A DNA stretch of 64,000 nucleotides, taken from NCBI RefSeq assembly GCF_000756655.1, contig NZ_ARXU01000004.1, positions 234,896 through 298,895 on the forward strand. Reading direction: 5' to 3'. Under the pieces are notes generated by a model. The model had not been told where the DNA came from, did not search any database, and saw only the letters and a program-made list of their open reading frames with translations. Origin of the DNA: Alcanivorax jadensis T9. Lineage in GTDB: Bacteria; Pseudomonadota; Gammaproteobacteria; Pseudomonadales; Alcanivoracaceae. Below, piece after piece: positions 54,040 to 63,495 of this stretch (position 1 is its first letter; each line of letters begins with the position of its first letter). The position numbers were made by a program, and so were the translations under genes.

Positions 54040-55380
54040 ATGGCCCGAAAACGCAAGCAGCTACCGGAAACCCCGGAACCCGCCAGCATTGAATCGCTCA
54101 GCCACGACGGCCGCGGCATTGCCCGCCGTGATGGCAAGACCACCTTTATCGACAACGCCCTGCCCGGCGAAGAGGTGATGTTCAAGTTCACCTACATGCG
54201 CAGCAAATTCGACGAGGGTAAGGCAGTTGAAATCGTCCAGGCCTCGCCGGATCGGGTGGAGCCACCCTGCCAGCACAGCACCCTGTGCGGTGGTTGCAGT
54301 CTGCAGCACATGAACCCGGATGTGCAGCTCGCCCGTAAGGAAGCCGTACTGCGCGAGCAACTGCAGCACTTCGGTGGGCTGGAACCGAAAGAATGGCTGG
54401 CACCGCTTACCGGCCCAGTCACCGGCTACCGCAGCAAGGCCCGCATGGGCGTAAAGTACGTGGAAGCCAAAGGCGAAACCCTGGTGGGCTTCCGGGAAAA
54501 GCGCAACAGCTTCATCGCCCAACTGCAGCAATGCGAAGTGCTGATTCCATCCGTGGGCCATCGCCTGTCTGACCTGCGTACTCTGATCCACGGCCTCAAG
54601 AGCCGCAGCCGGATTCCGCAGATCGAACTGGCCGCTGGCGACGACGAGGTGGCGTTGATCATCCGCCATCTGGACCCGCTGCCCGATGAGGATCAACAGG
54701 CCTTCCTGGATTTCTGTCAGCCTCTGGGGTGGCACCTGTACCTGCAGCCTGGTAACGAAAGTACCGTGCATCGTATCTGGCCGGCGCTCACCGGGGCGGA
54801 GAACGAAGAGCGGCTCCACTACCGCCACCCCTCCGCCGATGTGGAACTGGCCTTCCATCCCACGGATTTCACCCAGGTAAACGCGGAGATCAACCGCAAG
54901 ATGGTGCCGTTGGCACTGGACTTGCTGGACATCTCCCCGGACGACACCGTGCTGGATCTGTTCTGTGGCCTGGGGAACTTCACCATCCCGGCGGCCAAGC
55001 GGGCCAGCAAGGTGGTGGGCGTGGAAGTGAGCAGGGCCATGGTCGAACGTGGCTACGAAAATGCCCGCCGCAATGGCCTGGAAAACCTGGACTTCCACGC
55101 CTGGGATCTGAGTCAGGATGTGGCCGGGCAAAGCTGGGCCAACCGCAAGTATGATCGTGTCCTGATTGACCCGCCGCGCACCGGCGCGCTGGAAATGATG
55201 AAACTGATGCCCCGCTTTGGTGCGAAGCGGATCGTCTATGTATCCTGCAATCCGGCTACATTGGCGCGCGATGCCGGGGAACTCACCGCCCTGGGGTACC
55301 GTCTGAAAGCGGCGGGTGTGATCGATATGTTTCCTCACACCACCCACGTGGAATCCATCGCGGTGTTTGAGAAGAAATAA
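54040..55380 (+). CDS. rlmD: 23S rRNA (uracil-1939-C5)-methyltransferase RlmD
   Basis: 446 residues. An N-terminal TRAM domain (about 10-70), a [4Fe-4S] cluster motif in PPCQHSTLCGGCSLQHM, and a C-terminal SAM domain with VLDLFCGLGNFTIPAA, VLIDPPRTGA and the catalytic Cys in SCNPATLARD. It methylates U1939 of 23S rRNA. The gene order rlmD-relA-mazG is conserved in Pseudomonas. The stop is followed at once by a heptamer repeat element. Confidence 0.96.
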   Translation: MARKRKQLPETPEPASIESLSHDGRGIARRDGKTTFIDNALPGEEVMFKFTYMRSKFDEGKAVEIVQASPDRVEPPCQHSTLCGGCSLQHMNPDVQLARKEAVLREQLQHFGGLEPKEWLAPLTGPVTGYRSKARMGVKYVEAKGETLVGFREKRNSFIAQLQQCEVLIPSVGHRLSDLRTLIHGLKSRSRIPQIELAAGDDEVALIIRHLDPLPDEDQQAFLDFCQPLGWHLYLQPGNESTVHRIWPALTGAENEERLHYRHPSADVELAFHPTDFTQVNAEINRKMVPLALDLLDISPDDTVLDLFCGLGNFTIPAAKRASKVVGVEVSRAMVERGYENARRNGLENLDFHAWDLSQDVAGQSWANRKYDRVLIDPPRTGALEMMKLMPRFGAKRIVYVSCNPATLARDAGELTALGYRLKAAGVIDMFPHTTHVESIAVFEKK

Positions 55381-55383
55381 CAT

Positions 55384-55460
55384 GCGCCGGACGCCAGACG
55401 GCGGACGCCTGACGCGGAGATGTCTTCTGCGTCAGGCGCCTCGCGTCAGGCCTCCGGCGC
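55384..55460. repeat. Heptamer foldback element (GCCTGAC type)
   Basis: Arms 55384-55415 and 55429-55460 pair with a few mismatches and consist of heptamers of the GCCxGAC type (GCCGGAC GCCAGAC GGCGGAC GCCTGAC). It begins 4 bases after the rlmD stop and ends 14 bases before relA. It is a GC-rich member of the same family. Confidence 0.8.
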
Positions 55461-55473
55461 CTCGGAGAGGATC

Positions 55474-57711
55474 ATGGTAACAGTACGCCGCCCCACAGAA
55501 GGAGCTACCGGTCACTGGCGTGACTGGCTGGCGCACCTGGATACCCGGGCCCCGGTGCGCAACGGCGAGGCACTGGAGCAGGCCTGTGAGCGGGCGGAAC
55601 AGTGCCAGATGGCCGGCGAAGCCGCCGGTCGCCACTGGCCCTACGGCAAGGGCTGCCTGGATATCGGCCTGGAAATGGCCGAGGTGCTGGTGGACCTGGG
55701 CGCCGATACGGACGTACTGCCCGCTGCCATCCTCTACCGTTCCGTGCGCGAAGGGCAGATATCCCTGCCGGAAGTGGAAAAGGAATTCGGCCCGGACTTG
55801 GCTCGCCTGATCGAAGGCGTGCTGCGCATGGCCGCCATCAGCACCAACCTGAACCCCACCCGCAAGGCGGTGCTCGGCCAGCAGGATGGCCAGCTCGACA
55901 ACATGCGCAAGATGCTGGTGGCCATGGTCGACGACGTGCGCGTGGCCCTGGTAAAGCTGGCCGAGCGCACCGTGATCATCCGTGCCGTGAAGGAATCCGA
56001 GCCCGAGCGCCAGCGCAAAGTGGCCCAGGAAATCTTCGACATCTACGCGCCGCTGGCCCACCGGCTGGGAGTCGGGCAGCTCAAGTGGGAGCTGGAGGAT
56101 CTGTCCTTCCGCTACCTGCAGCCCGGCGCCTACAAGAAGATCGCCAAACTGCTCGACGAAAAACGCCTGGCCCGGGAACAGTACATCGATAATGTGCTGG
56201 AGCAGCTGCGCGGCTACCTGGAGAAAAACGGCATCCACGGCGCCGAGGTCCATGGCCGGGCCAAGCATATCTACAGCATCTGGCGGAAGATGCAGAAAAA
56301 GCACCTGGAATTCGGCGAAGTCTATGACGTGCGCGCCGTGCGGGTGCTGGTACCGGAACTGCGTGACTGCTACGGCGCCCTGGGCATCGTCCATTCACTG
56401 TGGCAGCACGTGCCCAAGGAATTCGACGACTATATCGCCAGCCCCAAAGCCAACGGTTACCAGAGCCTGCACACCGCCGTGGTCGGCCCGGAACGCAAGA
56501 TGCTGGAAGTGCAGATCCGCACCTTCACCATGCATGAAGAGGCGGAGCTGGGCGTGTGCGCCCACTGGCGCTACAAGGAAGGCGCCAAGAAGGGCAAGAG
56601 CGGCGTCAGCGATTACGAACAGCGTATCGCCTGGCTGCGCCAGGTACTCGAATGGCACGAAGAACTGGGCGAAGACAGCCCGGACACCATGGTGGACGAG
56701 CTGCGCCACGGCCTGGTCAGCGACCGGGTCTATGTGTTCACCCCCGAGGGCCACGTGGTGGACCTGGAAGCTGGTGCCACTCCGGTGGATTTTGCTTATC
56801 ACATCCACACCGAAGTGGGGCACCGCTGCCGGGGCGCCAAGATCAACGGCCAGATCGTACCGCTCAACTACACCCTCAACACCGGCGAGCAGGTCACTAT
56901 CCTCACCGCAAAAGAGGGTGGCCCCAGCCGCGACTGGCTGACCCCGTCGCTGGGTTACGTGGCGACGTCCTCGGCGCGGGCGCGCATTCACCAGTGGTTC
57001 AAGCGCCAGGATCGCGACGTCCATATGATTCAGGGCAAGGCCATTCTTGAGAAAGAGATGTCCCGCCTGGCTCTGGACAAGGTGGACCTGGATGCCCTGG
57101 CCCCGCACCTGAACCTGAAAACCGGAGACGACGTGCTGGCGGCCCTGGGCGCCGGTGATCTGCGCCCCGGGCATGTGGTCAATCAGGTGCAGGCCCTGCA
57201 GCCGGATGACAGCCAGAGGGAACTGGACCTGGTGCTGTCCAAGCCCAAGGCCTCGAAAACCGGCGATGTGACCATCCAGGGCGTGGGCAATCTGCTCACC
57301 CACATGGCCGGCTGCTGCCAGCCGGTCCCCGGCGACCCGGTCATGGGCTTCATCACCCACGGGCGCGGCGTCACCGTACATCGGGCCGACTGTGAAAAAC
57401 TGCTGGCCATGCAGGGTGATGACCCCAACCGGGTCATCGAAGTCACCTGGGGTGAAGCGGACCGCATTACCTACCCGGTGGATGTCTTCCTGCGCGCCTG
57501 GGATCGCCAGGGCCTGCTCAAGGATGTGATCGCCGTACTGGCCAACGAAAAGGTCAACGTCACTGCTGTCCACACCCAGTCCCACCAGGACGACAACACC
57601 GCCACCATGCTCCTCACCCTGGAAATCGCCACCCTCGGCAACCTGGGCAAGGTGCTGGCCAAGATGGACCAGCTCAAGGGCGTGCTTGAGGTGCGGCGGT
57701 ACAAGAAATGA
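55474..57711 (+). CDS. relA: (p)ppGpp synthetase RelA
   Basis: 745 residues. The N-terminal HD region is degenerate (ILYRSVRE where active hydrolases have HDxxED). The synthetase domain has the RelA-type acidic motif EFDD in VPKEFDDYIASPKANGYQSLH. TGS domain (VYVFTPEGHVVDLEAGATPVDFAYHIHTEVGH), a zinc-finger region and a C-terminal ACT domain follow. It makes (p)ppGpp on stalled ribosomes. The ATG at 55474 has GGAGAGG just before it; the open frame further upstream lies in the repeat element. Confidence 0.95.
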   Translation: MVTVRRPTEGATGHWRDWLAHLDTRAPVRNGEALEQACERAEQCQMAGEAAGRHWPYGKGCLDIGLEMAEVLVDLGADTDVLPAAILYRSVREGQISLPEVEKEFGPDLARLIEGVLRMAAISTNLNPTRKAVLGQQDGQLDNMRKMLVAMVDDVRVALVKLAERTVIIRAVKESEPERQRKVAQEIFDIYAPLAHRLGVGQLKWELEDLSFRYLQPGAYKKIAKLLDEKRLAREQYIDNVLEQLRGYLEKNGIHGAEVHGRAKHIYSIWRKMQKKHLEFGEVYDVRAVRVLVPELRDCYGALGIVHSLWQHVPKEFDDYIASPKANGYQSLHTAVVGPERKMLEVQIRTFTMHEEAELGVCAHWRYKEGAKKGKSGVSDYEQRIAWLRQVLEWHEELGEDSPDTMVDELRHGLVSDRVYVFTPEGHVVDLEAGATPVDFAYHIHTEVGHRCRGAKINGQIVPLNYTLNTGEQVTILTAKEGGPSRDWLTPSLGYVATSSARARIHQWFKRQDRDVHMIQGKAILEKEMSRLALDKVDLDALAPHLNLKTGDDVLAALGAGDLRPGHVVNQVQALQPDDSQRELDLVLSKPKASKTGDVTIQGVGNLLTHMAGCCQPVPGDPVMGFITHGRGVTVHRADCEKLLAMQGDDPNRVIEVTWGEADRITYPVDVFLRAWDRQGLLKDVIAVLANEKVNVTAVHTQSHQDDNTATMLLTLEIATLGNLGKVLAKMDQLKGVLEVRRYKK

Positions 57712-57717
57712 TCAAGC

Positions 57718-57800
57718 AGTTGACAGTGGACAGTTGAAAGTTGATAGCTAAAACAAGCCGTCCTGTGATTTTTTTGGAGTTTGGCTGTCAACTGTCAACT
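57718..57800. repeat. Heptamer foldback element (AGTTGAC type, short)
   Basis: Left arm AGTTGAC AGTGGAC AGTTGAA AGTTGAT AGC (57718-57748) and a shorter right arm of two units plus the inverse of AGC (57784-57800). The core lacks the GAGGCCGCG hairpin but has a T7 run (about 57769-57775). Directly after relA. Confidence 0.82.
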
Positions 57801-57851
57801 AATCCCCCAATGTTGATCACACGCAGGGCCGCTACCAAATCAGGGGAAAGC

Positions 57852-58637
57852 ATGCCAAACCACTCCATAGACCAATTGCTATCCATCATGGCCCAACTGC
57901 GCGATCCTGACAGCGGCTGCCCCTGGGATGTGAAGCAGGACTTTGACTCCATTGCCCCCTATACCATCGAAGAAGCTTTCGAGGTGGCCGAGGCGATTGC
58001 CCAGCGGGACTACCCGGAATTGAAGGAAGAGTTGGGGGATCTGTTGTTGCAGGTGGTGTTCCATTCCCAGATCGCTCGGGAGCGGGGACTGTTCGACTTC
58101 AACGACGTGGTTCAGGTGCTGTGCGACAAGATGGTGCGTCGCCATCCCCATGTGTTCGGTGAGTCGGATGCTGCCGACGAGCAGGCGGTGAAGGTCAACT
58201 GGGAGGCCATCAAGCAGCAGGAGAGGGCTGCCAAGGGCAGGGAGCACGACAGCGCCCTGGATGGCGTCCCCGCGGGCCTGCCAGCCCTGCAACGGGCCGC
58301 CAAGGTACAGAAGAAAGCTGCCAAAGTCGGCTTCGACTGGCCGGAGACGGCGCCGGTACGCCGCCAGGTGGACCATGAACTGGCGGAACTCGATGAGGCC
58401 CTGGCCAGTGGCGACCGTGCTGACATTGAGGATGAATTCGGCGATGTGCTGTTCACCCTGGTAAACCTGTCCCGCCACCTGAAACTGGACCCGGAACAGG
58501 CCCTGCGCAAGGCCACCGCCAAATTCGAACGCCGCTTCCGGCAAATGGAGCAGGACCAGCCAGAACCACTCAATACCCTGGACGACGACGCCCTGGAAGC
58601 CGCCTGGCAGCAGGCGAAAAAGGCGGGGGAGCTGTAA
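57852..58637 (+). CDS. mazG: Nucleoside triphosphate pyrophosphohydrolase MazG
   Basis: 261 residues with two all-alpha NTP-PPase modules. The first has CPWDVKQDFDSIAPYTIEEAFEVAEAI and EELGDLLLQVVFH with the metal ligands E-E-x2-E and E-L-G-D; the second has ELAELDEAL and IEDEFGDVLFTLVNLSRHL. MazG hydrolyses NTPs to NMPs, including ppGpp-linked pools, and stands next to relA as in E. coli and Pseudomonas. The ATG at 57852 follows AGGGGAAAGC. Confidence 0.95.
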   Translation: MPNHSIDQLLSIMAQLRDPDSGCPWDVKQDFDSIAPYTIEEAFEVAEAIAQRDYPELKEELGDLLLQVVFHSQIARERGLFDFNDVVQVLCDKMVRRHPHVFGESDAADEQAVKVNWEAIKQQERAAKGREHDSALDGVPAGLPALQRAAKVQKKAAKVGFDWPETAPVRRQVDHELAELDEALASGDRADIEDEFGDVLFTLVNLSRHLKLDPEQALRKATAKFERRFRQMEQDQPEPLNTLDDDALEAAWQQAKKAGEL

Positions 58638-58644
58638 GACATTA

Positions 58645-58819
58645 CTGTAGGAGCTATGCTTGCATGGCGAACCGCGCTTGCGCGGAAATCGCCCGCAGGG
58701 CCTGATTCGGGGGCGATCAGGAATCCCAAAACTCGACAGGCCTCTCCAAACAATGACGGATAGCCTTAATCTTTGCCGCCTCGCCACGTCAGGTTCGCCA
58801 TGCAAGCATAGCTCCTACG
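58645..58819. repeat. REP-type long inverted repeat
   Basis: CTGTAGGAGCTATGCTTGCATGGCGAACCGCGC on the left faces GGTTCGCCATGCAAGCATAGCTCCTACG on the right, with about 115 bases between, including GCGCGGAAATCGCCCGCAGGGC-type secondary palindromes. It joins the TGTAGGAG and GGAGCTATGCTTGCATGG repeat types. From there to 59002 I see only the promoter region of the porin gene. Confidence 0.85.
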
Positions 58820-59002
58820 ATAAGGTGAGTGGTTCGCCTTTATGGCTGAAAGTTCCCTCTGAAACAAAAACTTCACATTTGAGCAACTTTTCCGTCACTC
58901 TAACTCCCCATACTGCGTCACCAAGCAGTAACAAAGCCTGTTTGCGCAGGGGTAAGCAGTACTGTTTAAAACGTCTGAATTGCCTGATTGAGGGAGAACC
59001 AA

Positions 59003-60145
59003 ATGAAGAAGCAAATGTTAGCAGTTTTGGTCGGGGCGGCTGTTGCCAGCCCGGCAATGGTTATTGCAGACGAAGCGTCTACGCGCGGCAATCTGAAAAT
59101 TGTATCCTCTGACGGCTCCTTCGAGGGTTCTGTTGGTGGTCGTATTCATTTCGATGCTTATGCTTTTGATAACGACCTGACTGATTCAACAAGTACTTCT
59201 GAGTTTCGTCGTGCCCGTATCACCCTGAAGGGCAAGCTGTATAACTGGGGCTATGTCTTTGAAAACGACTTTGCCGGTCAAAGTGGCACCACGGGTACCG
59301 GTTTCCGTGACATGAACATCTACACCAAAGTCGGTCCCGGTAAACTGACTATTGGTCAGTTCAAGCCTTACAGAAGCATGGAAGAAATCACCAGCTCCAA
59401 CGATATCCTGATGATGGAGCGTCCTTACGCTTCCGCCACGGGTATCTACAACGGCCGTCAGTTCCAGCAAGGTGTTGGCTATTTGATCTCTGATGACCAG
59501 TACACCCTTGGTGTAGCGGGTTTCAATACCAAGTCAGCTGGCGATAACCGTAACGAGGGTCTGGGCGGTTCTGCCCGGGCGACATTTGCACCGATCATGC
59601 AAGACAACATGGTAGTGCACATGGGTGCTTCCTACTCCGTGGAAAATGCTAACAGCATGACCACCGCTTTCGAAGCCGAGGCTGACTATGTGGGTCGCCG
59701 TGGTCCCAGCGAGACGATCGCTCTGACCACAGATGGCGAAAGTGTCAACACTGTCGGTCTTGAAGCCGCCATTTCAGCGGGCCCTGTGTTTGCGCAGGCT
59801 GAATATGCCATTGCAGATTTTGGCAATGCCACCGGTGATGATGAAGAGGTTCAAACCTACTACATCCAGGGTGCGTATACGCTGACTGGTCAAATGAAGC
59901 CGTACAAGTCCAGCAAAGGTGTCTTCACCACTGCTAAAGGCAACAACATTGTCCAGCTGACAGCACGTTATGACTACATTGAAAACAAGGATGTAACAGA
60001 CTTGGAAGCAGAAACGACCAGTGTTGGCGTGAATTACTACCTCAACCCTGCCATGCGCTTCATGCTTAACTACGTGATGGGTGAGAATACCCTCACTGGT
60101 GATGAGTCCAATCAGGTGGCCCTGCGTGCCCAGATGGCATTCTAA
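59003..60145 (+). CDS. Phosphate/polyphosphate-selective porin (OprP/OprO family)
   Basis: 380 residues with a signal peptide (about 1-23, ending VIADE) and a 16-strand barrel ending in a C-terminal aromatic residue (ALRAQMAF). The N-terminal part GGRIHFDAYAFDND and FRRARITLKGKLYNWGYVFENDF match the OprP family. It would admit anions such as phosphate through the outer membrane. No convincing Pho box was found. The ATG at 59003 is preceded by AGGGAGA. A strong terminator follows. Confidence 0.85.
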   Translation: MKKQMLAVLVGAAVASPAMVIADEASTRGNLKIVSSDGSFEGSVGGRIHFDAYAFDNDLTDSTSTSEFRRARITLKGKLYNWGYVFENDFAGQSGTTGTGFRDMNIYTKVGPGKLTIGQFKPYRSMEEITSSNDILMMERPYASATGIYNGRQFQQGVGYLISDDQYTLGVAGFNTKSAGDNRNEGLGGSARATFAPIMQDNMVVHMGASYSVENANSMTTAFEAEADYVGRRGPSETIALTTDGESVNTVGLEAAISAGPVFAQAEYAIADFGNATGDDEEVQTYYIQGAYTLTGQMKPYKSSKGVFTTAKGNNIVQLTARYDYIENKDVTDLEAETTSVGVNYYLNPAMRFMLNYVMGENTLTGDESNQVALRAQMAF

Positions 60146-60202
60146 AGCATGTCTTAACAAGTCTATTGACGCAGTCTTGCCCTGATTCAGGGTATTTTCT
60201 AG

Positions 60203-60233
60203 AATCGAGCCTCGTTTGGGGCTCGATTTTTTT
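60203..60233 (+). terminator. Intrinsic terminator after the porin gene
   Basis: AATCGAGCC, loop TCGTTTGG, GGCTCGATT, then a T-run. Confidence 0.93.
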
Positions 60234-60415
60234 GTTTGGAAACGGATGGGTTCCCTGTACATGCAGCTGTTCGGGTTATTCTTGTCTGCCGGTAAGGATT
60301 ATTGTTTTCAGTCAAAGGGCGTCCTTCCTCGATGCCTGAGAGACGTGCCTGCCGGTTTATTGGCCTCTACCCTGAGCCCAAACAGGGGTCGTGAGAGTGA
60401 CATTGGGGAACGAAT

Positions 60416-61972
60416 TTGTACAAAAGAAAAATTGTTGCCTTTTCCTTCCTGAGTATTGTTCTCGTCGTGCTGGCGGTTATTACTATCGTTTGGTCATCCT
60501 TTGTGACCGCGAAGCAGATCCAGCAGATCAATATGGCGAACTCTCTGCTTTCTGAGCACCTCAAGCTCTCTAGTACCTCATATCGTCTTTTCAAGCAGCT
60601 TACCGACGAGATTCTCTTTGGGGACCAGGCAAATCAGGCAAAAGTGAGAAACAAGAGGGCGCTAGTTTCCGAATCTCTGGGGAAAATCAAGGTTCTGGAG
60701 CGCCAGCAAAGAGAAACAGCTGGAGAGGAATATACTCAGGGCACTATAGAGGATACAGATGACCTTGAGAAAATCATCGATTCGATTATCTATTCACTAG
60801 AAGGTATCTCCAAGCTACCACTGAGTGAAATTGAAAATGAGATGAAGTTTATTCTCGAAGAGAAGATCGATGTTGAATTCAGAGACTCCATTAATTCCGC
60901 TGTTGTTCGACAAACTAATGTAGTCAAAGCATTCAATGCCCGTATTGATGCCATGAATGTAACCATATTCTGGGTTTCGATCGGCCTGGGGTTCCTCGCC
61001 GTTGTTTTGATGGGGGTGGGTGTCTGGGTACTGGTGAATTCCGTTACCCGGCCGCTTTCTGCAATCAGTGATGCTGCAGATGCTATTGGCAAGGGAGATT
61101 TCTCATACAGGGTTCCTCGCGGTTTCGACAAAGAATTTGACCAGATAGCGGTTTTATTTAATGTCATGACCGAGAAATTACAGATCCAGCATTTGTCAGA
61201 GGATCAGGCTCGTCTGGAACTGGAGTATAAAGTCTCACAAAGAACGACCGAGTTGATGGCGGTGAACGCAGAACTGGCCAAGAGTGACTCAGTGAGACGG
61301 AGCTTTCTTGCGGATATCAGCCATGAACTCAGGACGCCGCTGACCATTATTAGGGGCGAAGCGCAAGTGGCATTACGTCATGCAGACAGGGATTTGAGGG
61401 ATTATCAGGATGCACTCACCTGTATCCATGAACAGGCCATATCTCTGTCACACCTGGTTGATGATTTATTGTTTGTGGCGCGTACAGACTCTGGAACCAT
61501 GCGTATTGACAAGCGTAATGTTGATCTCACGGCTTTGGCAGATGAAGTTATCCGTGATATGCGATCCCTGGCTGACAAGAATGATGTCTCTCTTGAGGCA
61601 AGTTATCCTGTGCCGGTCTTCGCGGTCATTGACCCAGACAGGATAAAGCAGCTTTTTATCATACTGGTAGAGAATGCCCTTTCTTACTCGGGTGGGGGCT
61701 CATCAGTGAAGGTTTCCGTTTTGAAGCAACAGGGCAAGGCGGTTGTTCGTGTTACTGATGATGGCGTTGGCATCGATCCCAGGGATATTCCTTTCGTCTT
61801 TGAGCGTTTTTACCGAGGCGGAAGATCTTCATCCCGAAGTAAGGGGGTTGGCCTGGGTCTGGCTGTCGCAAAGTCGATCATTGATGCCCATGAAGGGAAA
61901 ATTAATCTTGAGAGCGATTTGGGGAAAGGAACCTTCATTGAGATTGAGTTGCCGTGTGAAGAGAACGTATGA
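60416..61972 (+). CDS. Two-component sensor histidine kinase
   Basis: 518 residues. N-terminal transmembrane helix (about 7-30), a periplasmic sensor region (30-185) rich in charged residues, a second helix (about 186-208), a HAMP domain, a dimerisation domain with the phospho-His in ADISHELRTPLTII, and an ATPase domain (NALSYSGGG; DDGVGID; KGVGLGLAVAKS). Composition is AT-richer than the flanking genes. The start is a TTG at 60416, behind GGGGAA. It overlaps the response-regulator gene by 4 nt; order kinase-regulator is the reverse of the usual one. Signal unknown. Confidence 0.88.
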   Translation: MYKRKIVAFSFLSIVLVVLAVITIVWSSFVTAKQIQQINMANSLLSEHLKLSSTSYRLFKQLTDEILFGDQANQAKVRNKRALVSESLGKIKVLERQQRETAGEEYTQGTIEDTDDLEKIIDSIIYSLEGISKLPLSEIENEMKFILEEKIDVEFRDSINSAVVRQTNVVKAFNARIDAMNVTIFWVSIGLGFLAVVLMGVGVWVLVNSVTRPLSAISDAADAIGKGDFSYRVPRGFDKEFDQIAVLFNVMTEKLQIQHLSEDQARLELEYKVSQRTTELMAVNAELAKSDSVRRSFLADISHELRTPLTIIRGEAQVALRHADRDLRDYQDALTCIHEQAISLSHLVDDLLFVARTDSGTMRIDKRNVDLTALADEVIRDMRSLADKNDVSLEASYPVPVFAVIDPDRIKQLFIILVENALSYSGGGSSVKVSVLKQQGKAVVRVTDDGVGIDPRDIPFVFERFYRGGRSSSRSKGVGLGLAVAKSIIDAHEGKINLESDLGKGTFIEIELPCEENV

Positions 61973-62643
61973 AGATTCTTATCGTAGAAGATGAAGAAAG
62001 GCTGGCTTCTTTTTTATTCCGGGGGCTCAAGGCTGAGGGATATTTTTGCGATGTGGCTACGGATGGGGAAAAAGCCCTGCAAACATGTCTTTCGGGCGAC
62101 TACGATCTGGTTATCCTTGACCGTATGCTCCCCAAGAAAGATGGCATGTATGTTCTGACTAAAATCAAGGAAAAAAAGCCGGAAACCAAGGTCTTGATGC
62201 TCACAGCCCTGGATGATACTGAAGACAGAATTCTGGGGTTAAGGTCCGGAGCGGATGATTACCTGGGCAAACCCTTTGATTTTGAGGAGCTTCTTGCGCG
62301 GATAGAGGCGCTCTCCCGACGGTTTTCCCAGCATGCTGAAGACTTGCTGAAGTCGGGTGATGTTGTCATGGATGTCGACCAGCGTCTGGTGTGGAAAAAC
62401 AACATTGTGGTCAAGATGACACAAATGGAGTTTGATCTTCTAAGATACTTTTTGACTAACCAGGGAAAGGTTCTTTCGAGAGAGAAGATATTGTCGCGAG
62501 TTTGGTCAAACAGCGAAGACCCCATGACAAATATTGTCGATGTGTATATTCGTCGAATACGAGTCAAATTGAATGACGATGGCTCTTTCATCGAAACCGT
62601 CCGAGGCGTTGGGTACCGGGTCTCGAATTCTGATCAACGTTAA
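61969..62643 (+). CDS. OmpR/PhoB-type response regulator
   Basis: 224 residues: a receiver domain (ILIVEDEERLASF; phospho-acceptor Asp in LVILDRMLP) and a winged-helix DNA-binding domain (about 128-220; LSREKILSRVWSN and VDVYIRRIRVKL). It overlaps the kinase gene by ATGA. Targets are unknown, though the next gene downstream (a secreted protein, 80 bases away) is a candidate. Confidence 0.93.
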   Translation: MKILIVEDEERLASFLFRGLKAEGYFCDVATDGEKALQTCLSGDYDLVILDRMLPKKDGMYVLTKIKEKKPETKVLMLTALDDTEDRILGLRSGADDYLGKPFDFEELLARIEALSRRFSQHAEDLLKSGDVVMDVDQRLVWKNNIVVKMTQMEFDLLRYFLTNQGKVLSREKILSRVWSNSEDPMTNIVDVYIRRIRVKLNDDGSFIETVRGVGYRVSNSDQR

Positions 62644-62723
62644 TCTTCTGTTAATGTTGCCTAAAGTACCTGTTCATGGCTGTGTCGATAGAGTAACTCC
62701 TGAAACTTAACAGGAGTCAATTC

Positions 62724-63242
62724 ATGAAAATTCAGTCTCTATTCACTTTCTCGGCTTTGTCTCTTTTTTCCGCTTCTGTCTACGCTTCCGGCATTTCGGA
62801 GGCCAATATCATCGAGGCCCAGAAAAAATGGGGCGAAGGCATTGTTGAAATCGGTAAAGTCAAAACCGATGGTGGTGATTACACCGAAGCGGCAAAAGAA
62901 CTGATTGATGACCTGTACGCGTACGACCATGGATCGGTAGCCTTCAAGCCTACCTTGGCAGCCGACGACCAGTTCCGTGGTGACGTTGATGAAGCACTGA
63001 GCTACTTCGTCGGTGGTATGATCGAAGAAGACAAGGGCTTCGCCATCAAGCCCTGGACCAATGTCCGCTTTGAAAATGAGGAAGTGATTATTAACGGCAA
63101 TCAGGCCATTGCCATGGGAAATTACTTCTTCACCACCGTCGAGGGTGAAGAAGTCAAAGTAGAATACAGCTTCGGTTATACGCATGTGGATGATGAGCTG
63201 TTGATCAACCTGCATCACTCATCCCTGCCGTACGCGAAGTAA
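62724..63242 (+). CDS. Secreted NTF2/SnoaL-like protein
   Basis: 172 residues with a signal peptide (about 1-21, ending VYASG) and a NTF2-like pattern: AQKKWGEGIVEIGKV at the start of the mature protein, LIDDLYAYDHGSVAFKPT, SYFVGGMIEEDKGFAIKPW, and a final VEYSFGYTHVDDELLINLHHSSLPY. Related proteins in marine bacteria are sometimes labelled phosphoribosyl-AMP cyclohydrolase, which does not fit a periplasmic NTF2-fold protein. Function unknown. It follows a two-component system and may be its target. Confidence 0.75.
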   Translation: MKIQSLFTFSALSLFSASVYASGISEANIIEAQKKWGEGIVEIGKVKTDGGDYTEAAKELIDDLYAYDHGSVAFKPTLAADDQFRGDVDEALSYFVGGMIEEDKGFAIKPWTNVRFENEEVIINGNQAIAMGNYFFTTVEGEEVKVEYSFGYTHVDDELLINLHHSSLPYAK

Positions 63243-63269
63243 TTTCTCCCTCCTCAATCTTGAAGCATT

Positions 63270-63298
63270 GCCGCCCACGCAAATGGGCGGCTTTTTTT
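63270..63298 (+). terminator. Intrinsic terminator
   Basis: GCCGCCCA, loop CGCAAA, TGGGCGGC, then seven T. Confidence 0.93.
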
Positions 63299-63373
63299 GT
63301 TTTGACCTGTTACCCCTCGCAACTCCAGCACTACCTACCCGCCGCGTGAACTACTCTGGCAGGCCAGCGAAGC

Positions 63374-63399
63374 CGTTGGAGCCTTGCTCGCAAGGCGAA
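63374..63399 (+). repeat. REP element 5' of the RAYT gene
   Basis: CGTTGGAGCCTTGCTCGCAAGGCGAA, about 97 bases before the RAYT start. It is the same unit as those at 14044, 24341 (inverse) and 51999. Inverse partner at 63986-64000. Confidence 0.88.
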
Positions 63400-63495
63400 C
63401 CTCAGCCGTGGATTACGTCGATTATCTCAACTGACCTACAGCGTTTGGTCCATTCTGCTGTCGTTTACGCTTTCATCTACGGCGATGATTTCGGT

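Noticed and set aside
55474..57711. RelA as a bifunctional SpoT-type enzyme
   Set aside because: The HD hydrolase residues are replaced (ILYRSVRE) and the synthetase motif is the acidic EFDD of RelA.
58860..59002. Pho box before the OprP-like porin
   Set aside because: Only scattered GTCAC-like words with the wrong spacing were found; no CTGTCAT pair 11 bp apart.
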